DNA from: Lachnospiraceae bacterium
GTDB lineage: Bacteria; Bacillota; Clostridia; Lachnospirales; Lachnospiraceae
NCBI GenBank assembly: GCA_017469275.1
Contig: JAFUGT010000147.1
Coordinates: 1-54,146, forward strand
Direction of reading: 5' to 3'
Length of the DNA: 54,146 bases
Each line of letters begins with the position of its first letter. The first letter of the stretch is position 1. This document shows positions 1 to 7,873 of this stretch, piece by piece. The translations under genes were made by a program, and so were the position numbers. The notes beneath the pieces were generated by a model. That model saw only the letters and a program-made list of their open reading frames with translations, was not told the DNA's origin and ran no database searches.

Positions 1-40
1 AAAATAACCGCTAGATCTCCAGTCTGGGCGGTTATTTTGT
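1..40. terminator. bidirectional hairpin terminator after the small peptide gene
   Basis: An 11-bp perfect stem (AAAATAACCGC at 1-11 with GCGGTTATTTT at 28-38) encloses a 16-base loop and has A and T tracts on its two sides, so it can end transcripts from either strand. Its right arm overlaps the stop codon of the minus-strand peptide gene. Confidence 0.75.
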
Positions 41-127
41 TTTCTTGCTATTCTGACCAGCCGAGTAGCCAAGTCCATAGCAAGCTATGCACAAGCTGAT
101 AACAGCAATCAAGTCAGTAATGCTCAT
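32..127 (-). CDS. 31-residue membrane peptide, possible type I toxin
   Basis: A 32-codon reading frame starts at the ATG at 127-125 and stops at 34-32. The peptide begins MSITDLIAVISLCIACYG, has one hydrophobic helix (about residues 3-22), and ends in a short polar, lysine-rich tail (GQNSKKTK). A strong GGAGGA ribosome binding site lies 8 bases before the start. A good promoter lies about 105 bases upstream, and a terminator overlaps the stop, so this is a complete small transcription unit. This plan (single helix, basic tail, long structured leader, own promoter and terminator) matches the small holin-like or Fst/TxpA-type toxins of Firmicutes, but no specific family is certain. It could also be a small regulatory membrane protein. 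It is not part of the Sel1 gene's transcript, because a terminator separates them. Confidence 0.6.
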   Translation of the reverse strand: MSITDLIAVISLCIACYGLGYSAGQNSKKTK

Positions 128-131
128 AAAA

Positions 132-238
132 CAAGTCCTCCCATCGAAGATTCCTCTTTCGAGGTTTCTATGTAAACAGAGTTCACAGTACTCCGACCAT
201 CAGACTAACCGCCTACCGTATATGGCAGCGCCCTCAAT
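132..238 (-). other. structured leader of the small peptide gene
   Basis: The transcribed leader holds a CCTC-GAAA-GAGG hairpin (about 161-172) just before the ribosome binding site, and a larger stem near its 5' end (GCTGCC with GGTAGG around 211-229). The CCTC arm could instead pair with the GGAGG of the ribosome binding site, which would hide it. Such switching leaders are common in type I toxin mRNAs; here it is inferred by eye only. Confidence 0.35.
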
Positions 239-239
239 T

Positions 240-268
240 ATATTAACATATCCCTTCTTAATGGACAA
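240..268 (-). promoter_or_regulatory. sigma-A promoter of the small peptide gene
   Basis: On the minus strand TTGTCC (268-263) and TAATAT (245-240) are spaced by exactly 17 bases. Transcription would start near position 233 and run through the leader into the 31-residue peptide gene. Confidence 0.65.
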
Positions 269-387
269 GAAATATATTATTAAAAACACTGAATATTCTC
301 TTATTATTTCAACCGCTTAATCCTAACATACTTATTAACAATTTATAAGTACTGTATATCACAGTACAGGATTATACGGGTGAATAT

Positions 388-423
388 TATTATAAAAAAC
401 AGGAGAGCATGTAATGCTCTCCC
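388..423 (-). terminator. terminator of the Sel1-repeat gene
   Basis: A 9-bp stem GGAGAGCAT/ATGCTCTCC with a 3-base loop (402-422) is followed on the minus strand by TGTTTTTTATAAT. It lies 30 bases past the stop codon of the large minus-strand gene. Confidence 0.8.
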
Positions 424-453
424 AAACCTTATCAATATATCTATCACAACAAA

Positions 454-3213
454 TCACACAAACACAAGTCCTTCGTCATCCTCATCCTTGCTGATAGACA
501 ACATACTGTTCTCTCCACCACCGGACATAAGAAGTGTAAGACCAATCTGCTTGTTAGCTCTTTCTCCGGTCGCAACATAAATCTCGCCGGACTCAACAAG
601 AGTAAGAGCTATCTCTAATGCCTGATCCTTAAACCTCATAAGCTCTCGTCTGTCAATTGAGCTTAACTTAAACAGATACTGGTTCTTCGTACTGATAAGA
701 AGAATACTGTACTTATTGTTACCGGCTTTTCTCGTAAGCATTCCCGAACCAACCATTCTTGAATTGGCAACAAGTATCTCAGCATTTTCTTCATCCGCAT
801 ATTCTTTATATATCAGATTAAATACCTTATTATATTCTTCGTCAGTATCAACTTTGACCGGCATTTCAGCCACAGCAAATTCCACTGCCGAATCCGCAAA
901 TCTGATAGTACCACCCTCATCGTTGATAACCGCTGTACAACTCTTAGGTACCGAAAGACGGAAGAATTTGTTCTGAATAACCTTATTGGCATCATTCTCA
1001 ACAGGATTGAGAAGCTCTTTGAACTTCTCTTCAATCATATGCATAGAAGTGAGCGCATCTGCATCACCCGCTTTGACAACATCTTTTAAGGACTCATACA
1101 ATCTGTCAAGATCAGGATTTAACACATCATGCATCTCTAACAGATTCTTAACTGCCGGTATGGAACCCTTCTTTGCAACATCATAATAAAGTCTTTCTTT
1201 CTCTACATCTGAAACTCCCTGCGATATCTTGTTCTCAATAACCTTATACAGATATTCCTTGCTGAAGTCCTGATATCCCGCTTCATACGCTTTAAAGAAA
1301 TAGTCCAGACTCTTAACAGGTCCCTCATATCCCTCTTCTTTCTCTTTGCCTTCACAATATACACCATATTCATAAGCGGCCTGAACACTGCCAAGCTCGA
1401 TTGCAGTAAGAAATGATTTCTCAATATCATACTCACTTGCCAGGTAGAATACCTGATCTTTCTTATTCATGGCAACCTTAAATGCCGTATCCGCATTTCC
1501 CTCTTTGACAGCTCTCTCCCACATTTCTATGGTTGGCTGTAACTGCTCAGGGTCACCTAAATTTTCGATATCTTTTATGTATGGCTCAGCCTCGAAAATA
1601 CCATTTTCAAGCGCACGTTTCAGATATGATAAAGCTTTCTCTCCATCTCTCTTGCCGTCATCTACAAGACCATAATAGTAGAAACGTCCGAGATAGAACG
1701 GAACTCTCTTATGCTGAAGACGATCCGCATTTTCATACCATATCTTTGCATCTCCATATCGTTTTAACTGCTGATCGTAAATGGTACCAATGAGGAAGGC
1801 AAGATCGGGATCTTTGTTGGAATCAAAGAGCTGCTTAGCATAGCTTATAGTTTTCTCGATATCTCTGTATGGACTGTCCTCATCATAATATAATTCTATA
1901 AGCAGATAACTTGCCTGTGTACTTCCATGCTTAAGAGCTATGGTAGCATTTTCCATTGCTTTGTCATAATCTTCCATGTTATAGAAATACAGAGCCTCGT
2001 TATAATACTGTATCTCTGTACGGTTGGCACTCTTATCAGAAAGAAGTGTAGGTATAACAAATGCAAATGAGTTTGCAACCTCAAAAATTATCTCATTATA
2101 CTGTTCCATTATATCCATAGTTGAACAAATGAATCTCAGACAGGCCCATCTGTTCTTCTGCTTGAATACAAAGGAAACAATGCCTTTATCCATATCCTTA
2201 TGATAGAATCTTGCAGAAATACCATTTGCATACTCTGTGATATAAGGTGTTATATTAACCTCGCAATCATATGCATCATTCATATAATACAGATAATCAT
2301 CTATCTTACGGGGAGATTCCTTAGGAACAGTAGTATAGGTCACATAAATTGCAAAGTCTGTATATGTATGACTCGGAGCATAATACTCTTCGTCAGTATC
2401 CACATCAATACTCTTAACCCAATCTTTGGGGAGCTTGTGTATATATCCTTCAACCTGATCATGAATATATGTATATTGATACTGAAGAGTAGTTGCGTCA
2501 TTAGGCTTATAATGATACTCTATACCCTTCGCCTTTCTCTTCTCTGATATCTCAGAATAAATCTTATCTTTCTCTTCAAACTCTATACTGTCAGCATGAG
2601 TTTCATTATATTCTATTCTGTCGACTGCAGCCTTTGCCTTGGCATCACCTTTGTCAGCCAGCTTCTGATACCACGACTTCGCCTTTTCAATATCGATCGG
2701 AACAATGAAATCACTCTTCTGACCATTCTCATCAATACGATTAAGACCATTCTCATATATATCACCAAGTCTCATAAATGCCTGAGTAATATTATGTTCT
2801 GTGGCCTTCTCTAAATATGTTATTGCTTTGGAAAAATTCTGTGCATCAAGCATCAAAAGACCTAACTTGTAATACAGATTACCATCCTCAACAAACTGTA
2901 TGTATCTTTCATAATACTTGGCTGCCATATCTCTGTCGACTTTGGCTTTGATATTACCATACTTACCGGTCTCGTATACCTCACCAAGAATCTTGAGAGA
3001 CTCACAACCATACTGTTGATATTGAGGTTCCATCATACCGATATCAGCTATCTGATTAAATGCTTTGATGGCTTCTTCGGATATTCCGTGTTCAAGCAGT
3101 TCTTTAGCCTTATTATATTGTTTCTCAACATTATTGGTCTGTGTATCTTCCTGTTTTGCCGCCGCACCTCTGACAAAAGGAATTTTGTTAAGAAAATCCG
3201 CAAAACGTCCCAT
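454..3213 (-). CDS. large Sel1/TPR repeat protein
   Basis: This 919-residue protein has no signal peptide and is built from helical repeats of the Sel1/TPR kind: segments such as AITYLEKATEHNITQAFMRL, AKSWYQKLADKGDAKAKA, AKIWYENADRLQHKRVPFYL and ALSYLKRALENGIFEAEPYI recur through residues 30-200 and 400-700. Two non-repeat regions (about 250-390 and 740-880) each resemble the other in starting with a predicted beta-rich segment and the words VDTDEEY, so they may be copies of one domain. Sel1 repeats usually mediate protein-protein contacts; the partner is unknown. An AGGTGA ribosome binding site precedes the ATG. It stands alone between two terminator-bearing intervals. Confidence 0.75.
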   Translation of the reverse strand: MGRFADFLNKIPFVRGAAAKQEDTQTNNVEKQYNKAKELLEHGISEEAIKAFNQIADIGMMEPQYQQYGCESLKILGEVYETGKYGNIKAKVDRDMAAKYYERYIQFVEDGNLYYKLGLLMLDAQNFSKAITYLEKATEHNITQAFMRLGDIYENGLNRIDENGQKSDFIVPIDIEKAKSWYQKLADKGDAKAKAAVDRIEYNETHADSIEFEEKDKIYSEISEKRKAKGIEYHYKPNDATTLQYQYTYIHDQVEGYIHKLPKDWVKSIDVDTDEEYYAPSHTYTDFAIYVTYTTVPKESPRKIDDYLYYMNDAYDCEVNITPYITEYANGISARFYHKDMDKGIVSFVFKQKNRWACLRFICSTMDIMEQYNEIIFEVANSFAFVIPTLLSDKSANRTEIQYYNEALYFYNMEDYDKAMENATIALKHGSTQASYLLIELYYDEDSPYRDIEKTISYAKQLFDSNKDPDLAFLIGTIYDQQLKRYGDAKIWYENADRLQHKRVPFYLGRFYYYGLVDDGKRDGEKALSYLKRALENGIFEAEPYIKDIENLGDPEQLQPTIEMWERAVKEGNADTAFKVAMNKKDQVFYLASEYDIEKSFLTAIELGSVQAAYEYGVYCEGKEKEEGYEGPVKSLDYFFKAYEAGYQDFSKEYLYKVIENKISQGVSDVEKERLYYDVAKKGSIPAVKNLLEMHDVLNPDLDRLYESLKDVVKAGDADALTSMHMIEEKFKELLNPVENDANKVIQNKFFRLSVPKSCTAVINDEGGTIRFADSAVEFAVAEMPVKVDTDEEYNKVFNLIYKEYADEENAEILVANSRMVGSGMLTRKAGNNKYSILLISTKNQYLFKLSSIDRRELMRFKDQALEIALTLVESGEIYVATGERANKQIGLTLLMSGGGENSMLSISKDEDDEGLVFV

Positions 3214-3356
3214 GTTCGCTCACCTACTTTTCGTTAATTCTTTATTCACTCATTATCAATACTGCTAATAATCAGTCATTCGGCTAATGAGACCTTTGAC
3301 CGATTAAAAATAACGCCAATTATATACATTTTAACACAGTATTATTCAAAGGGCAA

Positions 3357-3388
3357 GAGATGAACTATTAAGCTTTACAGTTCATCCC
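3357..3388 (-). terminator. weak terminator-like hairpin after the HPr-like gene
   Basis: GATGAAC (3359-3365) and GTTCATC (3380-3386) form a 7-bp stem that includes the stop codon of the HPr-like gene. The following minus-strand sequence TCTTGCCCTTTG has only a poor T tract. Confidence 0.35.
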
Positions 3389-3639
3389 ACATTCTTTAGG
3401 TAAGCAACGATATCCTCAACTGCATTTTTCTCATCGCTGCCCTCAGCAGAAACTGTAACTTCTTTATCCTGTGCAAGTCCCAGGCTCATCATGCCCATAA
3501 TGCTCTTCGCATTAATGCGTTTATCTCCTGACTGAATAAACACCTTACTGTCAAACTGACTTGCTTTCTGTACCAAAACCGCTACAGGTCTAGCCTCTGC
3601 ATCTGCTGTTAAATTCACGCATACAGTTTCACTTACCAT
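3382..3639 (-). CDS. HPr-family protein with Glu15 in place of His15 (Crh-like)
   Basis: The 85-residue protein has the HPr fold pattern and length. In canonical numbering the phospho-accepting His15 is replaced by Glu (ADAEARPVAV, E15-A16-R17-P18), while the regulatory Ser46 is kept in context (NAKSIMGMMSLG). It therefore cannot accept phosphate from enzyme I at the usual histidine, but can be a substrate of HPr kinase, whose gene lies in the same region. Bacillus Crh shows the same logic with Gln15 and the same position after whiA. I chose the internal Met (3639) because GGAGG lies 9 bases before it and because it places E15 and S46 exactly. The gene overlaps the end of whiA by 11 bases, indicating translational coupling. 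Likely role: a co-repressor for CcpA-type catabolite control. Confidence 0.85.
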   Translation of the reverse strand: MVSETVCVNLTADAEARPVAVLVQKASQFDSKVFIQSGDKRINAKSIMGMMSLGLAQDKEVTVSAEGSDEKNAVEDIVAYLKNVG

Positions 3640-4630
3640 CTCTAATTTCCTCCGCAATCTTACTTATTTTTCTTAATCTATGATTCACACCCGATTTGGA
3701 TATGGGTGGATTCAACATGGTTCCCAAAAGCGCCAGATCTGCATCAGGTTCAGCTATCCTAAGTTCTGCAATCTGCCGCAAAGAAGGGCTCAGACTTTTC
3801 AGTCCCTTCGTTTTCTCTATATACTCTATATCTGAAATCACTCGCATTGCTGCACCTACAGTCTTTCTGATATTGGCCGTCTCGCAATTGACTCGTCTGT
3901 TTATATCATTGCGCATGTCCTTCAATATACGAACATTTTCCATATCCATAAGACTGACATATGCCTCCATTATATTAAGCATATCTACGATCATAGAGCC
4001 CTCTTTGAGATAAACAACATAATACTTTTTTCTCTTTACCACTTTTGCATCTAATGAAAAACCGGTTATGACTTCCTTTAACACCTCAGCCATTTCCTTA
4101 GTATCTGCCACAATCTCAAAATGATACGCCTTGTTGGGATCATTTACAGACCCTGCCGCCAGAAAAAAACCTCTTATAAACGCCTTCTTGCAACAATCCT
4201 TCTGAATGACCTGTTTGGGAAATCGGCAATTCTGTAGTGAAATCCCGTGGGAGGATACATACAAAATGTCATTGTCTATAAGATTTTCCGACAACTCATC
4301 TTCGTCCAGCCAGTCATCACCCATCAGATCAACATAGTCAGACAGTTTGAGTGTTTTCAAAACTTTCTCTGTCATCTCACCATATTCTATTGCAATATAT
4401 TTGGAATGCTTCTCATATTGTATGCCACTATCAAAAATAACATCTATGAGTCTGCATATTTTATCACTGATCGTTCCGTTTTCAGGTCTCATAACAAGTC
4501 TTACAAGACCATCTTCAAACTCTATCTCACCGGTAGCTAAGGCAAGGGCAAGCAGCTCTGCTATCATACAATGTCTGGCATGGTTTTCATGCCTTCTTAT
4601 CTCTTCTTTAACTTTGGTCGAAAATGACAT
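3629..4630 (-). CDS. whiA: WhiA DNA-binding protein
   Basis: The 333-residue product is a normal-length WhiA: an N-terminal LAGLIDADG-homing-endonuclease-like region (about residues 1-210, with FIRGFFLAAGSVNDP typical of the second half) and a C-terminal helix-turn-helix (about 230-330, ending in the LGTMLNPPISKSGVNHRLRK segment). WhiA is a conserved Gram-positive DNA-binding protein linked to cell division and chromosome segregation. In Bacillus it sits with rapZ (yvcJ), yvcK and crh; here rapZ is directly upstream and the HPr-like gene overlaps its stop codon. The yvcK gene normally between rapZ and whiA is missing from this interval. Confidence 0.93.
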   Translation of the reverse strand: MSFSTKVKEEIRRHENHARHCMIAELLALALATGEIEFEDGLVRLVMRPENGTISDKICRLIDVIFDSGIQYEKHSKYIAIEYGEMTEKVLKTLKLSDYVDLMGDDWLDEDELSENLIDNDILYVSSHGISLQNCRFPKQVIQKDCCKKAFIRGFFLAAGSVNDPNKAYHFEIVADTKEMAEVLKEVITGFSLDAKVVKRKKYYVVYLKEGSMIVDMLNIMEAYVSLMDMENVRILKDMRNDINRRVNCETANIRKTVGAAMRVISDIEYIEKTKGLKSLSPSLRQIAELRIAEPDADLALLGTMLNPPISKSGVNHRLRKISKIAEEIRDGK

Positions 4631-4711
4631 GTCCTCACACCTTAATCATATCACTGCTAAATACTTCCTGTTTACCTGACATGAACAGCTTGCTTTTCAT
4701 GCAGCTTCATA

Positions 4712-4791
4712 TCAGCCTTTGTGTATAACATCTTTACCTGTTTCTCTACGTTCAGCCTTTACGTATAACATCTTTGCCTATATCTCTGTGT
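4712..4791. repeat. 40-bp tandem duplication at the rapZ 3' end
   Basis: Two adjacent 40-base units (4712-4751 and 4752-4791) match at about 34 of 40 positions; both contain GTATAACATCTTT. The right-hand unit encodes the last residues of RapZ, while the left-hand unit lies just beyond the stop codon. Because 40 is not a multiple of three, the second copy would be read in another frame. Confidence 0.85.
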
Positions 4792-5624
4792 TCAACCTTC
4801 ACACTATATGGAGAGGGCTCCAGTTCTTTATATATTCCGTTCGCCAATGTAACGGATCTGTGTTTTCCGCCTGTACATCCAACGGCTATAACAAGACCAT
4901 TTTTTCCTTCCTTTATATAATTGGGAATAAGAAACTCAAGAAGGTCTACCGTCTTATTGAGAAACTCTTTAGCAACATCATGCTGCATCACAAAATCTCT
5001 TACCGGTTCATCGTTACCTGTAAATGGTCGAAGCTCCAGATCATAATACGGATTAGGTAAAAATCGCACATCAAATACAAGATCTGCATCTCTCGGTATT
5101 CCATACTTAAACACGAAGGAAACCACACTTATAATGAAATTACTGTATTCCGAATTTTCAAGGAATATCTTGTCTAACTCCGACTTAAGTTCCCTTGTAA
5201 GAAGACTTGTTGTATCTATAATATAATCTGCTTCCTTTCTAAGGAATGCGATCCGGCTTCTCTCTATCTTAATTCCATCTTCAACTCTCCCGTCTCTGGC
5301 AAGAGGATGGTTTCTTCTGGTCTCTTTATAACGCTTGATCAGCACATCATCATTGGAATCTAAGAACAATATCTCATAGTCATAATTGGCACTCTTAAGT
5401 TCCGCAAGACATTCGGAAAGCTGTTCGAGATATACGCCACTCCTTATATCCACACCGATTGCCACATCATCTATATCATTTTCTTTATCATATGCAATCT
5501 CAGCAAAACGCTTTATCAATTGAATAGGCAGATTATCCACACAAAAATAACCTATATCCTCTAACGTTTTCAATGTTGTACTTTTCCCGGCACCACTCAT
5601 GCCTGTGACTATCACAAATCTCAT
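4752..5624 (-). CDS. rapZ: RNase adapter / nucleotide-binding protein RapZ (YvcJ)
   Basis: The 290-residue protein starts with a P-loop (G8-MSGAGKS-15) and carries the family C-terminal signature GCTGGKHRSVTLAN near residue 255. In E. coli RapZ controls glmZ small RNA and so GlmS amino-sugar synthesis; the Bacillus homologue YvcJ binds and hydrolyses nucleotides. The Gram-positive role is less clear, but its linkage to murB, whiA and an HPr-like gene points to coupling of carbon status and cell-wall precursor supply. It begins 11 bases after the murB stop on the minus strand. Its last residues lie in one copy of a 40-bp tandem duplication, so the exact C-terminus (GKDVIRKG) may be recent. Confidence 0.93.
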   Translation of the reverse strand: MRFVIVTGMSGAGKSTTLKTLEDIGYFCVDNLPIQLIKRFAEIAYDKENDIDDVAIGVDIRSGVYLEQLSECLAELKSANYDYEILFLDSNDDVLIKRYKETRRNHPLARDGRVEDGIKIERSRIAFLRKEADYIIDTTSLLTRELKSELDKIFLENSEYSNFIISVVSFVFKYGIPRDADLVFDVRFLPNPYYDLELRPFTGNDEPVRDFVMQHDVAKEFLNKTVDLLEFLIPNYIKEGKNGLVIAVGCTGGKHRSVTLANGIYKELEPSPYSVKVEHRDIGKDVIRKG

Positions 5625-5635
5625 CTTATTAAACC

Positions 5636-6559
5636 TTATTCTCCAACAAACCTGACTTCCGGCGAAAGTTCCACCTTAAACTTGTCATATACGGTATTTC
5701 TCACATCATCTATCAAAGTCATTACATCTTTAGCACTTGCATGCCCTTTATTAATAACAAATCCGCAATGCTTTTCGGACACTTCGGCATCTCCTACTCT
5801 GTATCCTGCAAGCCCTGAATCCATAATCAGTTTTCCTGCAAAATAACCTTCGGGGCGCTTAAATGTGGAACCTGCACTTGGAAACTCCAATGGTTGCTTT
5901 GTCTTTCTCGCCAACGCAAGTTCCTGCATCTTTGCGGTTATATCCTCTATATTGCCGGGGTTCAGTTTGAGTGTTGCACCCAACACTATCAATTCTTCAT
6001 CTTCCACAATGCTGTGACGGTATGAAAAATCCATCTCTTCTCCTGATTTTTTAATCAGGTTACCGTCATAATCCATAAGAGATACACTTTCTACAATATC
6101 TTTCATTTCTCCACCGTAAGCTCCGGCATTCATCATTACCGCACCGCCTAAGGTGCCCGGAATTCCCGCTGCGAACTCAAAGCCCGTAAGCCCTGCATCC
6201 CTTATCTCCTGTCCGAGTTTATTAAGCATTATGCCTGCTTCAGCCTTTACAAGATTACCTTCAATAGAAAACTTTGCATAGTTCTTATATAGTTGGATTA
6301 CAACACCGCCTATTCCCTTATCACTTACTAAAATATTGCTCCCATGACCCAGCAGAAAAAACGGTACCCTTTCCGCCTTGCAAAGTACAACCACCTGAGA
6401 TAGTTCCTCTGTGTCCATCGGCGTTACAAAATATGAAGCAGGGCCACCGATACGAAAGGTGGTGTGCTTAGACATAGGCTCATCCAGCTTTACATTATCT
6501 TCGCCCACTATACGATATAATTCATTAAGCAAATTCTGACTCATGCTATAACCAACCAT
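5636..6559 (-). CDS. murB: UDP-N-acetylenolpyruvoylglucosamine reductase
   Basis: A 307-residue MurB of the family's usual size. It reduces UDP-GlcNAc-enolpyruvate to UDP-MurNAc with NADPH in the second step of peptidoglycan precursor synthesis. Visible features are the FAD-binding region (HTTFRIGGPASYFV near residue 32; LGHGSNILVSDKGIGG near 70), the GTLGGAVMMNAGAYGGEM loop near 135, the catalytic-serine segment SAGSTFKRPEGYFAGKLI near 230 and the C-terminal Glu in SPEVRFVG. Neither the first ATG nor the Met at residue 6 has a strong ribosome binding site, so the start is uncertain by five residues. It heads the murB-rapZ-whiA-HPr unit. Confidence 0.95.
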   Translation of the reverse strand: MVGYSMSQNLLNELYRIVGEDNVKLDEPMSKHTTFRIGGPASYFVTPMDTEELSQVVVLCKAERVPFFLLGHGSNILVSDKGIGGVVIQLYKNYAKFSIEGNLVKAEAGIMLNKLGQEIRDAGLTGFEFAAGIPGTLGGAVMMNAGAYGGEMKDIVESVSLMDYDGNLIKKSGEEMDFSYRHSIVEDEELIVLGATLKLNPGNIEDITAKMQELALARKTKQPLEFPSAGSTFKRPEGYFAGKLIMDSGLAGYRVGDAEVSEKHCGFVINKGHASAKDVMTLIDDVRNTVYDKFKVELSPEVRFVGE

Positions 6560-6709
6560 TCATTAATCATATTAGAATATCATCTAAAATATGAAACAAA
6601 TTATACCGGCAAATGGCACAATCACGCATAATCTGTTCCAATAATCCATAATATCCGCAACTTACATAATTATATGCTAAAGAGAAATATAAAATCAATA
6701 TAAGAAGTC

Positions 6710-6752
6710 ACGAAAAAAAAGGGGAGAAATACTCCCCTTTCGTCTTTTTTAC
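6710..6752. terminator. strong bidirectional terminator between glk and murB
   Basis: A perfect 9-bp stem AAAGGGGAG/CTCCCCTTT (6718-6740) with a 5-base loop has T tracts in both orientations. On the minus strand it ends the hprK-glk transcript before murB. Confidence 0.88.
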
Positions 6753-6800
6753 CAATTAGATACATCAAATTCAATCAATTTGTCAAGTATACACTTTACA

Positions 6801-7742
6801 TCACTTAGTAAGAATAGCCTCCGCACATCCATAAATACCGGCATCATTTCCAAGTGTTGCGAGCACAAACTTTGTATTCTTGCAGGCGTGGAATACGTAT
6901 TGCTGATAATATTTTTGAGTTGTTTCGATCAAAATATCTCCTGCACGTGACACTCCGCCTCCGATAACAAAAGCTTCAGGGTCACAGACGCAGGCCACAG
7001 TGGCAAGCGCCTTACCCAAGGTTTTCCCATGATTTTCAACCAATTCAAGGGCAAGATCATCACCTTCTTTTGCGGCATCAAATATCTCCTTTGCAGAAAT
7101 ATATTGCACATTTCTTAACTTTGACGGACGATCTGTATTGGTAAGTGCCCTTTCTGCCATTCTTGTAATGCCTGTAGCTGACGTATACTGTTCAAGACAT
7201 CCTCTCTTACCACAGCCACATACATCTGTTTCGGCATCATTTACACAAATATGTCCTATCTCTCCACCGGCACCGTTGGTTCCGTAGAGCATCTTACCGT
7301 TAATGATGATTCCACCGCCCACACCGGTTCCGAGAGTTACCATAACAATGGAAGAGAAGCCCTTACCACCTCCCTGCCACATCTCACCGAGAGAGGCCAT
7401 GTTGGCATCATTACCCACTTTACACGGAAGTCCCGTGATACTCTCAAACTCTGTCTCAACATTGAACACTCCCCAGCCGAGATTGACACAACGAAGCACT
7501 GTTCCGTCATCCCTTACCGGTCCCGGTACTCCTATTCCCGCACCGACAACCTCGTCTTTGGAAATGCCCTTCTCCTCTATCTTTGCGGTGATAGATGCTG
7601 CCACGTCAGGAAGTATGTTTTTTCCCCCCTCGTCTTTTCTGGTGGTTATCTCCCACTTATCAAGCAATTCGCCCTCTGTCGTAAAGAAACCTAATTTGAC
7701 GGTTGTTCCTCCGATATCTACTCCAAATACATATTTGCTCAT
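6801..7742 (-). CDS. ROK-family glucokinase
   Basis: A 313-residue sugar kinase of the ROK family. It has the N-terminal phosphate-binding loop DIGGTTVKLG (residues 8-17), GAGIGVPGPV near 75, and the ROK zinc motif in the segment HICVNDAETDVCGCGKRGC near 180, with the Cys-x-Cys-Gly-x2-x-Gly-Cys pattern. It most likely phosphorylates glucose with ATP to feed glycolysis. The start at 7742 is chosen because GAGGAGG lies 11 bases upstream; a longer frame exists but its extra 26 residues are lysine-rich and not family-like. It follows hprK on the same strand by 131 bases and ends at a strong terminator. The neighbourhood (hprK, HPr-like gene) fits glucose sensing. Confidence 0.92.
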   Translation of the reverse strand: MSKYVFGVDIGGTTVKLGFFTTEGELLDKWEITTRKDEGGKNILPDVAASITAKIEEKGISKDEVVGAGIGVPGPVRDDGTVLRCVNLGWGVFNVETEFESITGLPCKVGNDANMASLGEMWQGGGKGFSSIVMVTLGTGVGGGIIINGKMLYGTNGAGGEIGHICVNDAETDVCGCGKRGCLEQYTSATGITRMAERALTNTDRPSKLRNVQYISAKEIFDAAKEGDDLALELVENHGKTLGKALATVACVCDPEAFVIGGGVSRAGDILIETTQKYYQQYVFHACKNTKFVLATLGNDAGIYGCAEAILTK

Positions 7743-7873
7743 TTTATTAATATCCTCCTCTACACCTTTTATAATTATCTCTTGTTTAAGCTTTTTCTTA
7801 TTTAAGTCTCCCCTTACCAAAAGCCTTCCCCTTCTGAAGAAAGGTGTCGGCGCATCCGACGGATGAGAGATAC

